Counted from the stretch's first letter, positions 46,215-56,779 are shown. The stretch is DNA of 64,000 nucleotides from Agapetus fuscipes (GCA_951799405.1 OX637335.1:18852342-18916341), one strand, 5' to 3'. Program-made: numbers and translations. The notes: generated by a model from the sequence alone, not told the origin.

Positions 46215-46472
46215 AACCTACAATCTACAATCTTAGTTGCAAAGATATATTAACATTTAAAGCTCATATCAAATGCATGCCCACAAACAAACACGTGTAG
46301 TTCGCGCTTACAAATGCTGAATGTGAATATACAAATAAAATCCAAACCTCAAATGAATATGAGCCCTACATCTTTTTCTAACCTTCCCTGACACAGGGAT
46401 GACATTGGCAAAGTGAACCATTTTTTACAGAATGGGATGTCAGCCTCATAGCAACCTATAAGCCAAGGAATC
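46215..46472 (-). mobile_element. Family A, full length
   Basis: CTACAATCTACAATCTTAGT tail to CCTATAAGCCAAGGAA. Confidence 0.85.
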
Positions 46473-46608
46473 ATACCAACCTATCATACCAACCTATAAG
46501 TCAAGCAACCTATAGATAAGGAAAGGAACCTATTTGGGAAAACTATAGATTGTTAATTAACATGATGTAACATTGTATTTGTGTTTGCAGTCAAAGGACT
46601 AACCACAC

Positions 46609-46693
46609 CTGCGGTCTCCACAATGCCAAAGAGTCCAATAATGAAGTAGCCAGCCAATAGAGCGCGGGATCGCATAAATCTACAGGAATTCAT
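46609..46693 (-). CDS. Putative first coding exon: signal peptide of the agrin-like gene
   Basis: Reading the minus strand from 46693, an ATG preceded by ACA (A at -3) opens 28 codons plus one base. The peptide starts MNSCRFMRSR and continues with the hydrophobic run ALLAGYFIIGLFGIV, ending in ETA: a positively charged n-region, a hydrophobic core and a small-residue cleavage site, as in a secretory signal peptide. The exon would end in phase 1 at 46609, followed by GTGTGG, an acceptable but weak donor. The next gene-like exon on this strand, at 36592, begins in the matching phase, and the junction codon becomes GAG (Glu). The region is richer in GC than its surroundings. The exon is too short to stand out as an open reading frame. 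Join and function are inference; a chance hydrophobic ORF is the alternative. Confidence 0.5.
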
Positions 46694-46873
46694 TGTTTGC
46701 TCAGGGCAGACTATCAATGGCCCGCGTCCATACGGGGTGCGGTCCCTTCTTTTGTTACCTGCGAATAATCAGATCTCTGACGCTGCTGGTTTATTATGTA
46801 TATTTCATCTAACGTATAGATATACTATTGATAATGTATGAGTCGTACAGAATCGGAAGCGGTAACCTAGCCA

Positions 46874-47047
46874 AACTGGGCTGGAAGTCTCATCCCCACG
46901 GTAATTCTTACCTATCGAATATCGGTAAAATTTGTGTAAATAGTAATCAGCTGTTCACTTGCGGCCATCTTGGATTGACAGGTCAAATATATCCGATATT
47001 CGGTAGGTAAGAATTACCGTGGTGATGAGACGTCCAGTCCTGGGCAA
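46874..47047. mobile_element. MITE with ~50-bp TIRs
   Basis: Inverted ends contain ACGGTAATTCTTACCTA and TAGGTAAGAATTACCGT and extend outward through GTCTCATC...GATGAGAC. The centre is about 70 bp. Confidence 0.8.
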
Positions 47048-47208
47048 TCTGGAAATTGAAGTAAATACATGGAAATGTAAGGGAATCGTTGAAAATTGTA
47101 TTGTTTGTGTTTACATGTTTTTATTATATTTTGAAAAAAAAAAACCTAGACTGCCTCTTTTGGTTCCGTACAAAATATAACCGCAAAGGTAAAACTGAAT
47201 AAGTGTTG

Positions 47209-47361
47209 ACATACCAATCACTTTTTTCGGGCTATGTAGCCGTGGTCTGGTTGGTTCTTTCCGGACAGTTTCGCCCATTGCTCCGATGGGCATTATCAGC
47301 GGGCTACATAGCCCGAAAAAAAATTTGTTATGTCAACAAAAACCGGCCGTGAAGGCTTCAA
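47209..47361. mobile_element. 153-bp foldback insertion with 13-bp target duplication
   Basis: TGAATAAGTGTTG occurs at 47196-47208 and 47362-47374. The insert carries inverted TTTTTTCGGGCTATGTAGCC and GGCTACATAGCCCGAAAAAA and the hammerhead-like core. It interrupts a family F repeat. Confidence 0.72.
47221..47321 (-). ncRNA. Hammerhead-like motif inside a foldback insertion
   Basis: On the minus strand the core reads CTGATAA (47299-47293), stem II is GCCCAT/ATGGGC, and GAAA is at 47272-47269. A 13-bp outer helix GGGCTATGTAGCC/GGCTACATAGCCC encloses it. The core G-to-A change makes activity uncertain. Confidence 0.45.
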
Positions 47362-47597
47362 TGAATAAGTGTTGTTTCATTAATTTGAGAAACGTGGATA
47401 CAACATTTTATGGTGTGAAACTTCGTATGGTAAGAGAACTAATTATATGGAAGGTCTCATGAGAAACTTCAGAGTTTTCACACCTTATTAGTGTTTTCTA
47501 TCGTAGAAAATAGGGAAAAAGGCGCATTTATCTGAGAAACAAATGTAAGTTTAATATGTCACTTATCCAGTCTAACCTTTTAGTTATGGATATGAAA

Positions 47598-47688
47598 GTG
47601 CAAACTTACACGTACCCGCTTCTGGGCATGCATTTAATATGATCCTTAAATTACGATTTATCTTTGCAACTTAGATTATAAATCCGCT
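47598..47688 (+). mobile_element. Family A 3' fragment
   Basis: GGGCATGCATTTAATATGAT and GCAACTTAGATTATAAATC. Confidence 0.7.
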
Positions 47689-48115
47689 ATATTCTAAAAT
47701 ATTCATCTTAGCACTTCATTCGTTTCCATTAAACACTCCATAATGCGCAAAGTATAATATAACGTTATATAAATTTAATTTTAGAGGATATTAAATGAAA
47801 AGCGGGTCGTTGGCCATTTTTATGTAAAATTTAAAATAACGGCCGGCCGAGAGAGGCAAGGGCCTATTTTGAATCGCACTTCATCCTGATTTAATGCTCG
47901 ATAAATTCAACTAGAGCTCTCACATATGCCAAAATTACTAAACTTTTGCGTGAAATAAGACCTACTTTGTGAAATCGCGAAATAAGCCCCCCGAATTTCC
48001 ACGTTTATTTGATAATAAAATTCCTTGGAAATTTTTTAATAAAAAAATTTCACTCTTAACTTATTGTCATTATAAAAATTAACTTACAACTTAAAAAAAC
48101 ACATTAATTGTAATG

Positions 48116-48270
48116 GCAAAGTTCACTTTTGCCAATGTCTCCCCGGTTTCAAGGAAGGTGGCAGGAGGCGAAAGTTTATGTTTATGTGAAATTTGATTTG
48201 CTTTTGTGTGGGTACACATGCAGGTAAGTAAGCGTGAACTTACATGTGTCTGCTTGTGAGCATGTGAGTT
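48116..48270 (+). mobile_element. Family A, diverged subfamily
   Basis: GTCTCCCCGGTTTCAAGGAA and GTGTCTGCTTGTGAGCATG. Confidence 0.7.
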
Positions 48271-48296
48271 GTAGTGTTAACCATAAGACCACCAAT

Positions 48297-48633
48297 GCAA
48301 AACGCAAAAAAAACGCAACTAAGCTACACATATAGTGTAACTTCTTGCCGCGTTATCCTCGAAGGGGTCGCATGTGGCGAGGTGAACCTATTTATATTTG
48401 CAGGTTACTGGGCCGGCCTTGCGCCAACAACTTCAGGTGATGTGAGGGTTTCTCAGCTCTCGAGAGGGCTGGTTCTCATTTCTTGTGAAAGCTGAGAACC
48501 TTGCCGGTATTTTATTATGGGTTTTAAAATAAAACACCAAAACGGAAAATCATTTCTGACACCATCGCGGGTGGGATTCGAACCCGAGCTCACTCTAGTC
48601 ACCACATTACCAACTGAGCTATCGACCGGACGG
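48297..48633 (-). mobile_element. Family B SINE, full length
   Basis: The minus strand has TCCGGTCGATAGCTCAGTTG, B box GGTTCGAATCCCACC (consensus), and a GCGTTTTTTTTGCG end. One of the best copies. Confidence 0.88.
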
Positions 48634-48934
48634 ACCAATCTTGATATTTTTTTTACGCTTGAAACATCAAAAAAATACCTACAACTAGAATGGTTTCCCA
48701 CTTTCGATCCACTTCAGTTTTTGTTGGAATCAAAGCGCGCTTAAAGAAATATGCTTTTATCCAAAGTTGCCAAAAAAAATGATGCATAAATCTTTTACTG
48801 CTTGCAAAAAAAAAACAAAAGGGAAGCGTACGTGACCGAAATGCCAAACATGGATGGGAGATCTCGCAAAAAAGCGTAAAAACGCAATGTACGCCCAGGC
48901 CGCGATAACATCTTGTATTCAAATTCATCATTTA

Positions 48935-49853
48935 GGGTCAATGTGGTAACAGTGGATCATGTGGGTACAGTGGATCAGGGCAGTTTCTTCCAGATGAGTA
49001 GTTATACAGGGCTATTGTTTTCACCCTGGCATGGTGCTCATGTCTGAACATGTCTGAACTAATCAGAGTCCTACTTCAATGCAGCTTGGTTGTGCTGAGT
49101 AACAAAATGTGTTTTTGACAGTCAAAAGTAAAAAATTAAGCTTCGCTTTGTTGTCTTCTTATTTTTAAAGTATTGAAGTTAGGCTAGAAATTATTTATTT
49201 ATCCTAATTAACAATAATCCTGCTTCCATTATAACATTACTTCATTACTTTGTTCAAAGTGAAATACATAAATTGCTGCCCCAAAAGAAATTTGTCAAAA
49301 GGGTACACAGTGGATCAACATCATAAGTTACATAGTGAATCATCTTACCTGTAAATCTAAATAGATTCCACTCGCCACATGAGACCCTTTGGGAAGAACG
49401 CAGAAAGAAGTTACACTATATGTGTAGCATAGTTGCGTTTACCTCGGAAGACGCAGCAATGCCCGTCAATATTCTTGTTACTTCTTCAATGTGGTTTTTT
49501 CCTGGATTATCATCCACTTATTTAGTGTTATTTTGTTCCGTTTGATTAAAATTGGTGTATAACAGAAAAAAATATTTCTGTCTTATACATATGTTTTTTT
49601 GAAATAGAAGTAATCTGGCTTTTTATTGTTTGATCCACTGTGTACACCATAGGGTACACAGTGGATCATTTTCCATTTTTCACTAATTGCAAAATATCTC
49701 TGTATTCATTGGATAAAAAAGATGGAGCTCTTTGAACAAGTGGTAGGTACTTAATTTATCAACCGTTTGATAAAAGTTGTAAATTGATTGCATTTATACA
49801 ACAATAATTCTGTGCATTTGAAAAAAAATGATCCACTGTTGCCACACTGACCC
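48935..49853. mobile_element. TIR DNA transposon (TA target), non-autonomous
   Basis: The ends GGGTCAATGTGGTAACAGTG and the complement of CACTGTTGCCACACTGACCC form ~25-bp TIRs flanked by TA on both sides, as in Tc1/mariner/pogo elements. CAGTGGATCA recurs inside at about 48969, 49306 and 49655, and inverted at 49630. No transposase is visible. Confidence 0.72.
49352..49444 (+). mobile_element. Family B SINE 3' fragment inside the TA-flanked transposon
   Basis: TTCCACTCGCCACATGAGAC and TATGTGTAGCATAGTTGCGT match the 3' end. Confidence 0.7.
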
Positions 49854-49931
49854 TACTTGTAAACGAATAAAATCAATACATCTATTCCACATTTTTTAAA
49901 TTTATCATTTATTATGCGAGTAGGTTGGTAT

Positions 49932-50182
49932 TCCTTGACTTATAGGTTGGTATGAGGCTGACCACCCATACTGTAATTTTTTTTTCACTTTGCCAATGTC
50001 ACCCCTGTTTCAGGGAAGGTTGGCAAAAGTTGCAGGGTTCATGTTTATTTGAGGTTTAGTTTGAATTTGTAAGTAGGTACACATTCAGCAAGTGCGAACT
50101 TACACGTGTCTGTTTGTGGGCATGTATTTGATATAAGTTTCGAAGATGAATACATCTTTGCAGCTTAGATTATAGATTATGG
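49932..50182 (+). mobile_element. Family A, full length
   Basis: TTCCTTGACTTATAGGTTGG to GCTTAGATTATAGATTATGG. Confidence 0.9.
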
Positions 50183-50509
50183 CGTGTATGAAATAATCAG
50201 TAACAATCTGTGCTAGGAAATGAGGACATGATTAAGGGTCCTTTGAAATAAAAAACAATATCTAAATCCACCCTAAAAATATATAATATCTAAAACCAGT
50301 TAAAAACGAATCTAGGGTGTTTGTTTTGTAATAATTTTAGTACGACATCAACTATTGGTCTGTATTGAGATTTCACCAAGTTGCCTGAAATCAACACTTT
50401 CTGCGTGACGCTTTTATTAAAAAGGGGGAATACCTACTAATGGAATTGCACGATTTTTACAGTAAGGGTACTTAAACTCAAACCCACTGTTAATAATATG
50501 TAATATAAT

Positions 50510-50812
50510 ATTAGGATGATTTATTTGGTGAGCGCTGTTTTTGTGTGTATCACACCTCAAGAGCCCTCTGCGAGCTTGGTCGTCGCTATAGAAAGCGACA
50601 ATTCTTAAGCAAGACCCAGTTGTTGTAAGGTTGGATGGACCTTTCAGTGACCGGTCTTTGGTAAAGGTTTTATGAATTTTTCAACCCAGCAAAGAGCACA
50701 TTTGGAAATATAAATGGTATATTGTTGTGCTCCGCTGGGATTCGAATCCAAAATCTTCCATTCACGAGTCCGAAGTGTTGCCCCTGGACTACGTACCGGT
50801 CCAAGAGAAGTT
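50510..50812 (-). mobile_element. Family C SINE, full length
   Basis: The minus strand starts CTTGGACCGGTACGTAGTCC, has the perfect B box GGATTCGAATCCC, the body ACCGGTCACTGAAAGGTCC and an (ATT)-type tail. No 5S unit precedes it. Confidence 0.8.
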
Positions 50813-50814
50813 AA

Positions 50815-52048
50815 GTTACTTTGAAATGAAAAACATAATTCAAATAATTCAAAATATAAAAACATAATTATTAAAAAGATATTGTTGTGACGTCAGTGTG
50901 TGGTGCGGTCGCTTAGCCGAGGAGCGAGCCGAAGGACTGCGGAAGTAGTCGTGTTCCGGACACACAAAATAATTATATTAGTCACACAAATAGCACAACT
51001 TATAAGTTAGAAAAACGTTGTGTATAAAGTCAAATGTTGCAAGGCTCATACGAAGGTTTCATTTGGCTTTGATGTGAAGTTGTTAAAGTCTTTTTGGAAC
51101 GTTTACATTTTCAGAAATAAAAACATTAAATTTTCATAATGTTTATTGTGGAATTATACAAAACGTACAAACTTTCATTGGACAAAAATGTGAAACAAAC
51201 CTAAAACAAATTTCTTCAAGTCAAGTCATTCGGTTGTTCAAATGTCTAACCATTATCATCAGAGCAAAGAAGAGAAAAACATTCAAAACTATAAAACTAG
51301 AATTACCTCCGACATCGCAGATAGTGAAGCCTTTAACAACTATGTAAATCGACCCACAAAACCCACAATCGGATCGTTTTTTTATTCAAATCCGGGCAGT
51401 CTTTATAATAATGGGAATTTTTCCGGCAAAAATCTACGCCCAAATTGGTTTTACCGAGAGCATCATTTGAGCAAGATGAGAGAGATAGCCTAATGGAGAA
51501 GTGCCCCGAAACTTGATTGACTTAACGGTCTCTGTACTCTGAGTGTAAAACATCACGTACACACTCAGCCATCGCGTAAAAATGAAAGTTTATCCAAGAT
51601 ACAACGGCGCTTCTGGTGAGAATTTTAGTTTCAGTACATTTTTTCTGTTTACGCCAGTGGTTCCAACCTAGGGACGATCATCAAAGAAAAAAAAGAGCTC
51701 TCAGGGAGGAAATAAATAAATGATATGCGATAAATATTCAAAGACGAAAACATAAAATAGTAATAACATAATAAATAGAAAACATAACATTAATGTTCTT
51801 TACAAAACGCATCAAAAATCAAAAGATGAATCGTATTTTTCCAATACTGATCGGTCAAAGACTAACAAAAAATTACAGATAAAATAATAAAAATAGCTAC
51901 AATTGTTTGAGAGCGTCATTTTGATGTTTTGGTTTTACTTTTACAACCGGTGCAGGTAAGGAAAGTAAATTCTATTAAATTGTTTTCAAAAACTATTCTT
52001 TCTTTTTCGCTATATTTTAGTCAAATTTTCTTAATTTATTTTATTAAA
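50815..52048. other. Mostly unassigned DNA upstream of the gene
   Basis: One partial family H MITE. The 83-codon frame at 51242-51493 is unrecognised and lacks supporting signals. Confidence 0.5.
51540..51655. mobile_element. MITE family H partial copy
   Basis: CACTCAGCCATCGCGTAAAA and GGCGCTTCTGGTGAG resemble the left half of family H. Confidence 0.4.
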
Positions 52049-52049
52049 A

Positions 52050-52198
52050 CTTAGCAAACCCCCCCTTCAACTGAAAGTGGTTGGTGTGAGGCCAGCCCCC
52101 CTACCTGTAAAAAAAATAGGTCCCGAAGCGCCACATGCGACCACTTCGTGGAAACGCAGGCAAGAAGTTACACTTTATGTGTAGCTTAGTTGCGTTAG
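52050..52198 (+). mobile_element. Family B SINE 3' half
   Basis: CTTCAACTGAAAGTGGTTGG to TGTGTAGCTTAGTTGCGTTA. Confidence 0.8.
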
Positions 52199-52269
52199 TC
52201 GGACTAAGGCTGCGTTGATTGTGTATGTATATAAAATAATTAATTAAAATTATCACATTTCATTTAAAA

Positions 52270-52570
52270 TCAAATTATTTTTTATTAAACGTTGTTTTAT
52301 TTTCACAATAATATTTAAAATCTCTACTTAAATCTAAATTTTATACCTACCTATTTATTTGAATTTATATAATTTTGATCTATGGTTTGTTCTTAATAAT
52401 TGTAATTTTTTATACATCACTCTTGATAATGACCTGAATATTGAAGGTCGAAAGTACTCGAGATTTTAAATATTATTGTGAAAATAAAACAACGTTTAAT
52501 AAAAAATATTTTGATTTTAAATAAAATGATTTTTCACTGTGTGAATACACAAACCCTACAAAATCTTATC
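52270..52570 (+). mobile_element. PLE-type fragment with terminal tail
   Basis: Inverted pieces AACGTTGTTTTATTTTCACA and complement flank the degenerate hammerhead, and TTTCACTGTGTGAATACACA follows. Confidence 0.6.
52408..52468 (+). ncRNA. Degenerate hammerhead-like motif (TTGATAA core)
   Basis: ACTC then TTGATAA, stem II GACCT/AGGTC, GAAA, GTAC palindrome, and GAG pairing with CTC. The architecture is kept but two core bases differ from CUGANGA. Confidence 0.4.
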
Positions 52571-52799
52571 ACATCTCTATTGTTTTTACTTTCCTTCAAA
52601 TTAAAAATTAGGCATCCGAGGAAAATCTCTGTGTCTCAAAGCAAAAGACACACAACACAACAATATGCAGCTAGCACCCCTGCTATGAACGATCAGGATA
52701 TTCACTGCCATTTTATTAACACCCACACTTTTGCCAATAAATATGAAAGAAATCTCGATTTCCTGAAATTTGATAAGACTCGTGCTTAGGATTCCTTAA

Positions 52800-53470
52800 A
52801 AAATATGTTTAAACTTGTTAGTTAACATTCAGAAAGGGGCGATAGGCCACAAAAGATTGTGAACCACTGATTCACGCGATTTTTGAGTATTAACGTATCG
52901 TTTTACACTCGGGTTACTTGATCATGATAACATAATCGTCAGCCATCTCCAATAATCCCATAAGCTGAAATCCGAAAACTTGGCGAGTCCCATCTCCCGA
53001 AATTCTCCTTTAAGTGAGGTAATCTCGTTAGGCGTTCACGAGATCAAGGAAATGTACTCGGCTCCTTGGAAGCTTCGTTTTTTCTTGTTTCCCATCTGGG
53101 AGGTGGTTGGGGGGGGGGGGGATGAAACTAAATTTTAAATTTCTGAAACATTAATATGCAAAATGAGAATTTCGCCAAAGCAAAAAGCGTTTCGGGGAAA
53201 ATGCGATTAAATGAAATCAGTGATGTGGAAAAGTGTATGGAAGATTTTTTTAATACTCTTCCCTGGAACATGAAAGAGTGTTTTGTTTTTCTTAAAAAAA
53301 TAAACTGGAAAAACTTACTGAGATCTGAAAAGCCTAAAGGGAAGTATGAAAATTCATCTGAAAACTGTTTTTGTGCGTTACATAATTGAAAAATATATTA
53401 CTATCGTATAAATTTAGGATATAAATTATTATTGTTCCTTAAATAAAGATAAGTATGATATTGACCACCC
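52800..53470. other. Unassigned DNA
   Basis: Holds a G run near 53110 and a 77-codon frame at 53156-53389 with no recognised domain. Confidence 0.5.
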
Positions 53471-53477
53471 ATTATAT

Positions 53478-53598
53478 GTCAACGACGTTACCATGTTGAA
53501 AGTACCGGTTCCCATAGATCACCGAAGTTAAGCAACATTGGGCGCGGATAGTACTTGGACGGGTTACCGCTCAGGTACACCGCGTGTCGTTGGCATCT
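53478..53598 (+). pseudogene. 5S rRNA-derived sequence
   Basis: GATCACCGAAGTTAAGCAAC, GGGCGCGGATAGTACTTGGA and ACACCGCGTGTCGTTGGC follow a eukaryotic 5S rRNA over its full ~120-nt length, with scattered substitutions; the internal promoter (box A/IE/box C) region is conserved. Substitutions and its position at the head of a SINE indicate a retroposed copy rather than a functional 5S gene. Confidence 0.85.
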
Positions 53599-53905
53599 TG
53601 GACCGGTCCGTAGTCCGTAGTGGCAACACTTCGGACTCGTAAATGGAAGGTTGTGGATTCGGATCCCGGCGGAGCACAAAAATATACCATTTATATTTGG
53701 AATGTGCTCTTCGCTGAGTAGAAAAATTCATAAACCTTTACCAAAGACCGGTCACTGAAAGGTCCATCCAACCTTACAACAACTGGGTCTTGCTTGAGAA
53801 TTGGCGCTTTCTACAGCGACGACCAAGATTGCAGAGGGCTCTTGAGGTGTGATACACACAAAAACAGCGCTCACCAAATAAATCATCCTAATATTATTAT
53901 TATTA
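53478..53905 (+). mobile_element. Chimeric 5S rRNA-tRNA SINE (family C with a 5S unit)
   Basis: A 5S rRNA-derived unit (53478-53598) is joined directly to the tRNA-like head and body of family C (53598-53890), ending in (ATT)n. The B box GGATTCGGATCCC is recognisable. The body carries GACCGGTCACTGAAAGGTC and AGGGCTCTTGAGGTGTGAT. Confidence 0.8.
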
Positions 53906-53909
53906 TACG

Positions 53910-54678
53910 TTTATTTGTTCGTATTATCAACGCTTAACCAGTTTCAGCGAAAGACTGAATGAATTGCTGGGCTTATGTTTATTACAGGATTTTGTTTTCT
54001 TTTTTACACGTGCAGCATGTGAAAGCTTCAAATTATTCGTATTTGCCTGTGCAACTTATTTCATTTGTTGGAGTGCTACAGAGGTGTGGTCGTTGGTGAG
54101 CTGGTGTTTGATGTCCTGATTCTTTGTAGCCGAGGGCGTTAGCTGCGTAGTGTTGCGCTGGGTGTTGTATTGCCTTTGTTGTGAGACACTCAAGGAAAGA
54201 AGGAAAAAAGGCAAAAAGAAGGGTATGCGGCCTTATTTAATTAAAATTTTTTTTTTTAACCAATCAATTAATTTTTAAAGGCAACGCAAAGTTCCAGCAG
54301 ATTTTGTTTTTTTTTTCATTTTCTTTCACACTAGCACAGCTTTCTCAACACATGAAATATATTGCCCTTATAATATTCCAGAGTTCTAGACGTTTCTCTG
54401 GAGTTTTACAACTTTTCTAAGTCTCCAAACAACTTTATGACGCGCCTGTCGTGCGCTTATGTAAACCTGACAAGTAGAATAATATTATTTTGATGTGAGC
54501 TACGCGGGCAGAATCGTCTACGGCTAAAGCTTAGTTCAGACGGGTTGATTTTTTTAGAAACCGGGTACCGAGTACTGAGTAGGTACAAGTGATAAGTCTC
54601 CTGAAGTGTGCAAAAACTTCCCTGAACAAAGCTGTAAACTGTCTTTTCAGTGGCACAAGCTACTACAAAACTAATAAA
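53910..54678. other. Unassigned DNA
   Basis: No gene or repeat recognised. Confidence 0.55.
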
Positions 54679-54679
54679 A

Positions 54680-54890
54680 TTTCATAAATATTTAAAAATA
54701 TAAATGGTAAAACATTGTTTTAATTCACTTTATTTTATTTGTTTATGCTCGAATATTTTTGCCTAATGAAGAATAAAATAAAATAAAGTGAATTAAAACA
54801 ATGTTTTACCATTTATATTTTTAAATATTTATAAAAATGGACTTTCACTGTGTTAACAGATCAACACTAAAAAATATTATAATAAAATTT
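54680..54890. repeat. PLE-type foldback
   Basis: The arms match the 44.8-kb foldback (TAAATGGTAAAACATTGTTT), with a centre reading TGCTCGAATATTTTTGCC. A tail TTTCACTGTGTTAACAGATC follows. Confidence 0.75.
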
Positions 54891-54911
54891 CCATGTTTTA
54901 CTATGAAAAAT

Positions 54912-55028
54912 GAGTCTGATCGATAGCTCAGTTGGTAGAGTGCTTGCATTCAATGCTGAGAGCTCGTGTTCAAATCTTGCCACCGGTGTAAGAAATAATT
55001 TCCGTTTCGATGTTTATTTCAAATAAAA
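54912..55028 (+). mobile_element. Family B SINE tRNA-like head
   Basis: GATCGATAGCTCAGTTGGTA (A box) and GTGTTCAAATCTTGCC (decayed B box); the 3' part is missing. Confidence 0.75.
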
Positions 55029-55554
55029 AAATAATCGATGATATACGCAATAAAGGTAAGATTAAGGTAAAGTTTTATACCCGAGGTTATTAACTAGCCT
55101 AATGCAAAATCTAGAATTCTACATATTTCCCTTGGTATGATTATGCAAGTGCATGCGTGCAGGCAAAACATGACCTCGCACACACACACACGTCTACTAA
55201 TGCATAATTTCTCGACTCGTGTAAACGCCCTTTAAATACCGCGCATCCTCAACTTAATGGTTTTCATTATCTCCCATCTGCGCTTCGTGTTTTCCCGCCG
55301 TATCGTGCTAAGCATCCCTGCTTGCTTTAGGGGAGGCGTACAGCGATCCATGTGGTTTTGAGACCGGTCATTGTGTATAAATGAAGTGACAGATGCCAAC
55401 CAAAAAGTCATAGTTGTTTTTCCTTTGAATTTTAAAGAGAAATAAAATTATAAACGTTTGATTAAAATATGGCTACAGTACTAGAATATTCCATTTTAAA
55501 CGCAGATTGCAGTTTGATTATATATGCAGAAGCAAATAAACTTAGTATGAAATC

Positions 55555-55792
55555 TTTGACTTATAGGTTGGTATGAGGCTGATGAAAAAAATCTTTCACT
55601 TTGCCAATGTCACTCCCGTTTCAAGAAAGGTCGGCAAGAGTTGCAGTTCTTATGCTCATTTGAGATTTGGGTTTTTATATTGTAGGTCTCCATGCGGCAT
55701 GTGTAAGCGCGAACTTATGCGTGTCTGCATATGAGAATGCTTTAATATGAATCTTAAATGCAATATATCTTTGCAACTTAGATCATAGATGA
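55555..55792 (+). mobile_element. Family A copy
   Basis: TTTGACTTATAGGTTGGTAT to CAACTTAGATCATAGATG, with a small deletion after GCTGA. Confidence 0.85.
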
Positions 55793-55982
55793 CCCTAAAT
55801 CTCTAAAGAATGATTTAACACTACTAATCACTAACTGGGGTTTTGTATTTTTAAACGGAAGTCGAACTAAATTACCACGCTACGGTAAAAAAAAAAGATT
55901 GTACGAAAATACGTGGTGGAGTATTGTATGAGCTGCTTAATCTTTTGGTAGCTGTAAAAAAAGTGAAAAAACATTTCTAACC

Positions 55983-56293
55983 GTCCAGTCGATAGCTCAG
56001 TTGGTGGAGTGCTTGCTTTCCATGCCGAGAGCTCAGATTCGATTCCCACCGTGAGTGTCAGAAATGATTTCAAAACCTAAAATAAATACCGGCAATTTTA
56101 ACTCAGTCTTCATGAGGTATAAGTACCAGGTACCTCGGAAGCTGGAAAACCTTTACTTCAACTGAAGTGGTTGGGGTAAGACCGGCCCCCTTACCAGTAA
56201 AAATAAATAACTTCGATTTGCCACATGCGAAATCCTTCGGGAATGTCGCGGCAAGAAGTTACACTATATGTGTAGCTTAGTTGTATTTTGCGT
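55983..56293 (+). mobile_element. Family B SINE, full length
   Basis: CAGTCGATAGCTCAGTTGGT, B box GATTCGATTCCCACC and end GTGTAGCTTAGTTGTATTTT. Confidence 0.85.
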
Positions 56294-56779
56294 GCGTTAT
56301 GCTGCAATTTTGAAGAAGAAAAAGAAGACTTTCGCACACAATACAAGGTTATTTATTCAAACTGGAAAATTTCTAAGCTGAATGGGCGCCGTGGGTCTGA
56401 AAGAAAAAGCTTTGCCATTTGTAGGGACTGGAAAAAAGTGGTGTTATTTTTTGCGAAATTCGCGTTATTTTTTTGGAAAATTCGCGTTATTTTTTATCAA
56501 AAACAGGGAAATTCGCGTTATTTTTCATGATAAACGGGGAGATTCGGTGTAATTTTTAGAGTTGATTTGATCAAAATAAAAGTTTATGTAATTGCAAAAC
56601 TATAGATATTACTAATATTTACAATTTATTATATAAACAACAATATGTACCTTCAAAAACAATGAATAAACAACATCTGAATCAATAGATACGAGTTACA
56701 ACTTACAAAAAACCATTGATTAAAAAAAATATTAATATTTTAATGACACTCCGAATACCCTGCAATATCCTTTTAAAAT

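Larger units (their letters stand above)
36593..46608 (-). other. Putative first intron of the agrin-like gene, about 10.0 kb
   Basis: It would run from the GTGTGG donor after 46609 to the CCGCAG acceptor before 36592. It depends on the signal-peptide exon being real. It contains families A, B, C and F, a MITE and Penelope-like foldbacks. Confidence 0.4.
47178..47582 (+). repeat. Family F dispersed repeat, interrupted
   Basis: CAAAGGTAAAACTGAATAAG, then the 153-bp foldback, then GTGTTTTCTATCGTAGAAAA and AATATGTCACTTATCCAG. Confidence 0.65.

Noticed and set aside
53156..53389. 77-codon plus-strand frame
   Set aside because: It starts with ATG but shows no domain, splice signals or composition shift; chance is sufficient.
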